Of a DNA stretch of 64,000 nucleotides, positions 60,501-64,000 are shown in pieces. Each line of letters begins with the position of its first letter. Position 1 is the first letter of the stretch. A program made the translations under genes and the position numbers. Below the pieces are notes generated by a model. It saw nothing but the letters and a program-made list of their open reading frames with translations, searched no databases and was not told the origin of the DNA. Source of the DNA: Herbidospora solisilvae (lineage in GTDB: Bacteria > Actinomycetota > Actinomycetes > Streptosporangiales > Streptosporangiaceae). The stretch covers positions 310,001 to 374,000 of the forward strand of contig NZ_WXEW01000010.1 of the NCBI RefSeq assembly GCF_009901565.1. The letters run 5' to 3'.

Positions 60501-62230
60501 CCAACGACAGGGTCCGGGCGTCCATCACGCCGTACACCGCCGCCAACAACGGCGCCGGCGGCCTGGGCCAGGGCCACCTGTCGGACCTCATGCTCAACGA
60601 CGCCAACGGCGCCGAGACCCTCGACTGGGGCGAGATGCTGCTGCGCCCGAGCCTCACCCCGCCCGACTCGTGGGACCGGCCGAACGACCTGATCGACCTG
60701 CCCGACCTCAAGGTGGACGGCGCGGCGGTGGTCGGCGACGGCCAGTACAGGGCCAACCCGGCGATCAAGGCACAGGTCCGGTACGAGACCCTGCCGGACG
60801 CCCCGATCGTGAAGATGACGGTCAAGCTGACCAACACCGGCACGACGGGCTACCAGGGCTACTTCAACTACATGATCGACCCTGACAGCTCGGTCGACAA
60901 CGGCCGCATCCCCGGCTTCGCCGGCACCAACCCCGGCCTGAAGACCACGGGCTGGACCGGCAAGTACGTCTACGTCGGCGCCGACGCCGCCACCACCAAC
61001 GGCCAGGCCGCGCACGGTCTCGCCTGGGCGCTCGACACCCCGGCCGCCGTCGGCGCGTACGGCTACGTCGAGGGCCTCTACTACGACGCCACGCTGGCCC
61101 CCGGCGCGACGAGGCAGTTCAGCTTCTACCACCTGACCGACTACGCGACCAACGGCGGCGACCCCACCCGGAACATCGCGAAGTGGGCCGGCGAGATCGA
61201 CCTGCACGACGACACGGTCCCGGACGCCGCCCGCGCGGCCGGCACGGTCACCTCGGGCGGCGACCCCGTCCCGGGCGCCCGCGTCACCCTGGAGAAGGCC
61301 GGCGCGGTGGTCGCCACCACCACCACCGACGCCCAGGGCAGGTACCTCGTGGACGCCCCCGCCGGTCCGTACGACGTCCGGGTCGCCAAGCTCGGCTACC
61401 AGACCGCCGCCGCCACGGTCACCGTGCCGGCGGAGGGCAACGGCGTCGCCGACGTCACGCTGAGCCCGGTCACGGTCGAGGCCGGCTACGGCAAGCAGAT
61501 CGGCTCCGGCCTGGTCGAGGCGGGCGCCGGCGACGTCATGCTGGAGAACGACAAGCTCTCGGTGGCGATCGCCGACGCCTACAACGACGCGCAGCTCTCC
61601 GGCGGCACGCGTGGCAAGCCGGTCGACGTCGCCGTGCGCGGCATGGCCGACCAGTTCGACTGGATCAACCTGCCCTACGTCTCGGCGACCCAGCCGACCG
61701 GCGGCAGCGCGTGGGACATCCGGACGGTGGCGGCCACCGACGTCGAGATCGTCCAGGCGACCGGCGACAAGGCGGTCGTCCGGGTGTCCGGCCCGGTCAC
61801 CGGCTTCGCGGGGCTGACGGCGACGACGACGTACACGCTGAAGCCGGGCGACGACTTCGCCACGGTCGCGACGGAGCTGACCAACTCCGGCGCGGCCCCG
61901 CTCAACGTGTGGACCGGCGACGCCATGGACCACGACGCGGCCGGCCAGGCCGGCGTCATCCCGGGCGCCGGCGTCGTGCCGCCGGGCACCGCGACGGTCT
62001 ACACCCCGACCAAGCCGTACATCGGCATGACCGGCACCGACCCGCAGGTCTTCGGCCTCGTCTACGGCACCCCGGCGTCGGCCTTCGACGTCTTCGCCGC
62101 GGGCAACTGGGTGATGAGCCGGTTCAACGTCGAGGTTCCCGCGGGCGGGTCGTACACCCTCACCCGCAAGCTCGTCGTCACGCCGGGCACCGACGCGGTG
62201 GGCATCCTCGACGGGGTCGCCGCGCCGTGA
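57548..62230 (+). CDS. Giant secreted calcineurin-like phosphoesterase with PQQ-type beta-propeller and carboxypeptidase-regulatory domains
   Basis: A 1560-residue exported protein. Signal: VVLYTVTLGLAVSVVAGPLT. Order seen: an SdrD-B-like domain (VVYVDANGDGRRDAGETGLA); a metallophosphoesterase with WANIADPHVN, AVSGDLTND, AVGNHEY, VVLTHQP and LVGHEHSNH (metal ligands complete); a PQQ/WD-like propeller at about 480-860 with repeated blades such as GDGLVFAPTLGSELYAVDAE and DTLFVGANNGRFYALATDTG; a CarboxypepD_reg domain (VTGTVTDEETGDPIAGAKVT); a beta-rich region; a second such domain (AGTVTSGGDPVPGARVTLEK) and a C-terminal beta region. It probably hydrolyses phosphoesters outside the cell. TTG 57548 has AAGGA seven bases upstream; ATG 57578 is an alternative. 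Coupled to the HupE gene. Confidence 0.9.
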   Translation: MSALTGARARMRVVLYTVTLGLAVSVVAGPLTTYAANAIDPPEAVVRGVVYVDANGDGRRDAGETGLARVRVSDGTVSTTTAADGSYSLTISTDRRRTDIVWATQPRGYRFGLDQYKEPRFWANLGELADDATPTADFALTRDELSDGDTFSWANIADPHVNAQLPDQIREINSTGTDLRFIAVSGDLTNDASQGQFDTYRRGTQQSAVGVWPAVGNHEYASGSAYADRIDNYRRNVGPEWYSFTYGNRHFVVLENNGSAPFEEELNWLKDDLAANVHDGVEVVVLTHQPMNVPFGSPSTYDAFGDVLEQYKAQLILVGHEHSNHVENTSAFASTAKHIQTVSSSYTIDNAPRGFRYIHMAGPGFENPFRMYGENERITIVNPAPGSRVPAAGMPDVQINAYDTGDEVVSARFQIAGDKNWRPLYRSGEFTWHGNLPNSRQTPGPHRIDVQVTDATGRVWTKSADFTLTDEPELKTVAGDDWTQHHGDQGHTGVAPAQEPGRRLAWSFRTEGTFLTGSPVIHDGVVYAGTRDENGDGNSRIHAIRLRNGRELWNVEVPQSIHGSLAFGDGLVFAPTLGSELYAVDAETGELRWKAVPEQAPAPNNQRTYGYYSPAVSGHTVLWPYQTRFGIGSQGVLKALDTRTGKQIWASPMSGATMSDGTPAVMDGTVFVGNETADRVLAYDLATGARKWTGAESLGSWQDGVPTAAEGKVFIGANNGMVARDAKTGATLWTYKSPRSALVSSGSTPSAAAVKDGVVYMGFPSGAVVALDAQTGDVFWERLLPGDVYHGGVMSSPVVAGDTLFVGANNGRFYALATDTGQILWSHEIGTWVGAGPAVSGNTVVAGAWDGNLYAYVPGGESAPRWATVTGTVTDEETGDPIAGAKVTAVAAGQDTAVTSTDAKGRYTLGLAAATWNVTAAKRGLIADDRSAVSVTVGTTGDQKADLKLIKVTHPVAGRSAYPPDYGNGSTRTDFVAGKEYYYLANDRVRASITPYTAANNGAGGLGQGHLSDLMLNDANGAETLDWGEMLLRPSLTPPDSWDRPNDLIDLPDLKVDGAAVVGDGQYRANPAIKAQVRYETLPDAPIVKMTVKLTNTGTTGYQGYFNYMIDPDSSVDNGRIPGFAGTNPGLKTTGWTGKYVYVGADAATTNGQAAHGLAWALDTPAAVGAYGYVEGLYYDATLAPGATRQFSFYHLTDYATNGGDPTRNIAKWAGEIDLHDDTVPDAARAAGTVTSGGDPVPGARVTLEKAGAVVATTTTDAQGRYLVDAPAGPYDVRVAKLGYQTAAATVTVPAEGNGVADVTLSPVTVEAGYGKQIGSGLVEAGAGDVMLENDKLSVAIADAYNDAQLSGGTRGKPVDVAVRGMADQFDWINLPYVSATQPTGGSAWDIRTVAATDVEIVQATGDKAVVRVSGPVTGFAGLTATTTYTLKPGDDFATVATELTNSGAAPLNVWTGDAMDHDAAGQAGVIPGAGVVPPGTATVYTPTKPYIGMTGTDPQVFGLVYGTPASAFDVFAAGNWVMSRFNVEVPAGGSYTLTRKLVVTPGTDAVGILDGVAAP

Positions 62231-62236
62231 TCCGGT

Positions 62237-62941
62237 TCACGAGGGCCGGTCCGGAATCCGTCCGGGCCGGCCCTCGATGATCTGCCCGGCCAGGGAGGGC
62301 AGGTCCGGCGCCACGAAGTCGGGCCGGGGCAGCGCGGCCACCGGCAGCGGCGCGTTGCCCCGCCGGGTGACCAGCCCCGCCGAGAAGCCGGCGCTCTGCG
62401 CGCCCACGCTGTCCCAGACGTGACAGGTGACCATGAGACACGCCGACGGCGGCACGCCGATACCCTCGGTCACCAGGCGGTAGACCTGCGGCGCGGGCTT
62501 GTACGCGCGGGCGGCCTCGACCGTGAACCTCCGCTCGAAGTAGGACGCCAGCCCCGCGTTCTCCAGCGGGCTCGGCGCGCCGGGACCGGCCGGCGAGTTG
62601 GTCAGCGTGACCAGCCGGAAGCCCGCCTCCAGCAGCCTGGTCAGGCCGGGCTCGACGTCCGGGTGGGCGGGCATGGTCCGCATCGCCTCCTTGACGTCGG
62701 CGACGTCGTCCGGGGTGACCTCGACGCCGTGGACGTCGGCCAGCATCCCGAGCACCCCCTGACCGAGGGTGAAGAAGTCCGTCCACCGGCCGGACAACGT
62801 GGCCGTCATCGAGTACGTGATCAGCTGCCCGAACCATTCGCGCATGACCCGGGCGTCGCCGAAGATCCGTTCGAAGAGCGGGTCCATCGACTCGATGTCG
62901 ATCAGGGTCTCGTTGACGTCGAACACCAGCACATGGTCCAT
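62237..62941 (-). CDS. Type II haloacid dehalogenase (HAD superfamily)
   Basis: A 234-residue HAD hydrolase. Motif I is VLVFDVNETLIDI with the nucleophilic Asp8; motif II LVTLTNSPAG; motif III Lys in ARAYKPAPQVYRLV; motif IV near VTCHVWDSVGAQSAGF, the S/N-type signature of L-2-haloacid dehalogenases. It removes halide from 2-haloacids or acts on small phosphates. ATG 62941 follows GGGGAGG at eight bases. It begins 16 bases after the esterase gene stop and is co-transcribed with it. Its 3' end contains a terminator-like inverted repeat. Confidence 0.9.
   Translation of the reverse strand: MDHVLVFDVNETLIDIESMDPLFERIFGDARVMREWFGQLITYSMTATLSGRWTDFFTLGQGVLGMLADVHGVEVTPDDVADVKEAMRTMPAHPDVEPGLTRLLEAGFRLVTLTNSPAGPGAPSPLENAGLASYFERRFTVEAARAYKPAPQVYRLVTEGIGVPPSACLMVTCHVWDSVGAQSAGFSAGLVTRRGNAPLPVAALPRPDFVAPDLPSLAGQIIEGRPGRIPDRPS
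62241..62275. terminator. Inverted repeat at the convergent 3' ends
   Basis: GAGGGCCGG (62241-62249) pairs with CCGGCCCTC (62267-62275). It lies within the last codons of the dehalogenase gene and eleven bases after the phosphoesterase stop; likely terminates the plus-strand transcript. Confidence 0.6.
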
Positions 62942-62957
62942 GCCCGGGACCTCCCCG

Positions 62958-63869
62958 CTAACCGGGCGGGCCAGACGTCTCCAGGGCCCGGCGCAGGGCG
63001 GCGGCGAGTTCGGCGTTCTGCCGCTGGGACACCTGGGCCGACAGGATCGCCTGCGACCCGTGGAAGGTGCCCGGCCACTGGTGCAGCTCCACCGAGACGC
63101 CCGACTGGAGGAGGCGCACCGCGTAGGCGATGCCCTCGTCCCGCAGCGGGTCGAACTCGGCGGTGGCGATGTAGGCGGGCGGCAGGTTCGACAGGTCGGT
63201 GGCGCGGGCCGGGGCGGCGTACGGGGTGGCGGGGGTGGCGCCGAGGTTGGCTCCCCAGATGACGGCCAGGTTCTCCGCGTCCAGCCGCGGGGTGCGCGTG
63301 AAGGCGCGCGCCGACCACGTGTGCCGCCGGTCGTCGAGCATGGGCTGGTTGAGCAGCTGGCAGCGGATCAGCGGTCCGTCCTCGTCGCGGGCCCGCAGCG
63401 TCATGGCCGCCGCGAGGCCGCCGCCGGCGCTCATGCCGCCGACCGCGATCCTCCCCGGGTCGACGCCGAGCTCGTCGGCGCTGTCGGCGAGCCAGCGCAG
63501 CACGGCGTAGGCGTCGTCGAGGGCGGCGGGGAACACGTGCTCGGGAGCGAGGCGGAAGCCGACCGAGACCACCAGCGCGCCGGACGCCTCGGCGAGCCGC
63601 GCCGCCGAGGGGTGCTCGGTGTCGAGGTCGCCCACGATGCCGCCGCCGCCGTGCAACCAGACGATCGCGCCGCGCGCCTCCTCCGGCCGGTAGATCCGCA
63701 CCGGCACGTCCGGGTCGGCGGTCACCAGCCGATCGGTCACCCGCATCGCCGAGGTGTCGGGAGCGGGCAGGGAGGCGACCAGCCGGGCGGTCGTCGCACG
63801 TTCGGCGACGGGGTCGGCGTAGTCCGGGCGGGGGATCAGCGGGACGAACGGTTCGAGTTCGGGATCCAT
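62958..63869 (-). CDS. HSL-family alpha/beta hydrolase (esterase)
   Basis: A 303-residue hydrolase of the hormone-sensitive lipase group. The oxyanion motif is IVWLHGGGGIVGDL; the nucleophile elbow VGGMSAGGGLAAAM; the Asp in AEFDPLRDEGIAYA; the His in WPGTFHGSQ. It cleaves short acyl esters in the cytoplasm. ATG 63869 is preferred, with GGGAGG nine bases upstream; ATG 63878 and 63905 are other options. It is the first gene of a two-gene unit with the dehalogenase, divergent from a gene starting at the window edge. Confidence 0.92.
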   Translation of the reverse strand: MDPELEPFVPLIPRPDYADPVAERATTARLVASLPAPDTSAMRVTDRLVTADPDVPVRIYRPEEARGAIVWLHGGGGIVGDLDTEHPSAARLAEASGALVVSVGFRLAPEHVFPAALDDAYAVLRWLADSADELGVDPGRIAVGGMSAGGGLAAAMTLRARDEDGPLIRCQLLNQPMLDDRRHTWSARAFTRTPRLDAENLAVIWGANLGATPATPYAAPARATDLSNLPPAYIATAEFDPLRDEGIAYAVRLLQSGVSVELHQWPGTFHGSQAILSAQVSQRQNAELAAALRRALETSGPPG

Positions 63870-63964
63870 GGCGGCCATCCTCCCGGCCGCCGCTCCCGGG
63901 ATCATCCGCCGTCCGTCGGGTCTCCGTGCTCGGATGAGCGCCGTCCTGCGGGCCGGGGCGGACC

Positions 63965-63970
63965 TATCCT
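63965..63970 (+). promoter_or_regulatory. -10 box of the gene at the right edge
   Basis: TATCCT, first T 12 bases before ATG 63977, the same leaderless spacing and same hexamer as in front of the cation-efflux gene. Confidence 0.45.
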
Positions 63971-63976
63971 CCTGTC

Positions 63977-64000
63977 ATGGAGGCACTCGCCGTACGGCTG
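63977..64000 (+). CDS. Start of an unidentified gene (partial)
   Basis: Eight codons (MEALAVRL) run off the window. The leaderless -10 box at 63965 supports a real start. Divergent from the HSL-type esterase. Nothing can be said of its function, though the context suggests a regulator. Confidence 0.4.

Noticed and set aside
57557-61933. A 1458-codon minus-strand frame opposite the phosphoesterase gene
   Set aside because: Valine/arginine/glycine-rich shadow of the real gene with no motifs or ribosome site; the plus strand shows clear domains.

Overview
The window is about 70% G+C, with dense coding, GTG/TTG starts, many 4-base start/stop overlaps and several genes whose -10 box lies 12-13 bases before the start codon (leaderless mRNA). 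Together with the gene families (DrrAB-type ABC genes, CGNR regulators, a mycothiol-type DinB domain, LacI/CebR-type operators, GH81 glucanase) this points to a filamentous actinobacterium, probably of the Streptosporangium/Nonomuraea kind. The genus is inference. There are no rRNA or tRNA genes, insertion sequences, phage genes or CRISPR arrays. The region looks like an accessory chromosome arm: regulators, transporters, secreted proteins and small catabolic clusters.

Layout. 1-3.2 kb: nitronate monooxygenase (partial) with a divergent LysR regulator, then a NarL-type two-component pair. 3.3-5.1 kb: secreted alpha/beta hydrolase and a membrane acyltransferase. 5.1-6.7 kb: a rifampicin-monooxygenase-like flavoenzyme preceded by a 17-codon leader peptide and mutually exclusive hairpins, the strongest candidate here for an undescribed regulatory system. 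6.8-10.8 kb: DUF4331 protein, AraC regulator, a UbiX-like remnant coupled to a patatin-like protein, and an aldo/keto reductase. 10.9-16.1 kb: OmpR-type two-component system divergent from a three-gene ABC exporter whose first permease carries a lectin-like outside domain. 16.2-23.1 kb: a 5'-truncated secreted repeat protein, a HEAT-repeat protein divergent from a secreted subtilase, and a secreted carboxylesterase.

23.2-35.5 kb: a GntR-TetR fusion regulator, then a catabolic locus. This comprises copper amine oxidase, SIS sugar-phosphate protein, BadF-type amino-sugar kinase and aldehyde dehydrogenase in one operon, a GntR regulator, a sugar ABC importer, and a Gfo/Idh/MocA dehydrogenase with GNAT acetyltransferase. 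The importer probably brings in an amine-bearing sugar or aminoalkyl glycoside, which the cytoplasmic enzymes phosphorylate, deaminate and oxidise. 35.7-41.2 kb: secreted four-repeat protein, DUF1772 protein with TetR regulator, aldo/keto reductase, and a DrrAB-type exporter with its TetR regulator over duplicated operators. 41.2-46.7 kb: GH81 beta-1,3-glucanase under LacI-type operators, a tiny secreted protein, Cu/Zn superoxide dismutase and a collagen-like surface protein.

46.9-54.6 kb: YheO/DauR-type regulator with aminotransferase under tandem operators, an AraC remnant, zinc efflux protein with ArsR regulator, a STAS protein, a cytochrome b-molybdopterin fusion protein and a CGNR regulator. 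54.6-64 kb: a DinB-PatB fusion enzyme sharing twin operators with the CGNR regulator, a HupE-type membrane protein joined to a giant secreted phosphoesterase/beta-propeller protein, a haloacid dehalogenase and an HSL-type esterase. Starts were chosen by Shine-Dalgarno match or leaderless -10 spacing; functions rest on motif recognition by eye, with no database search.
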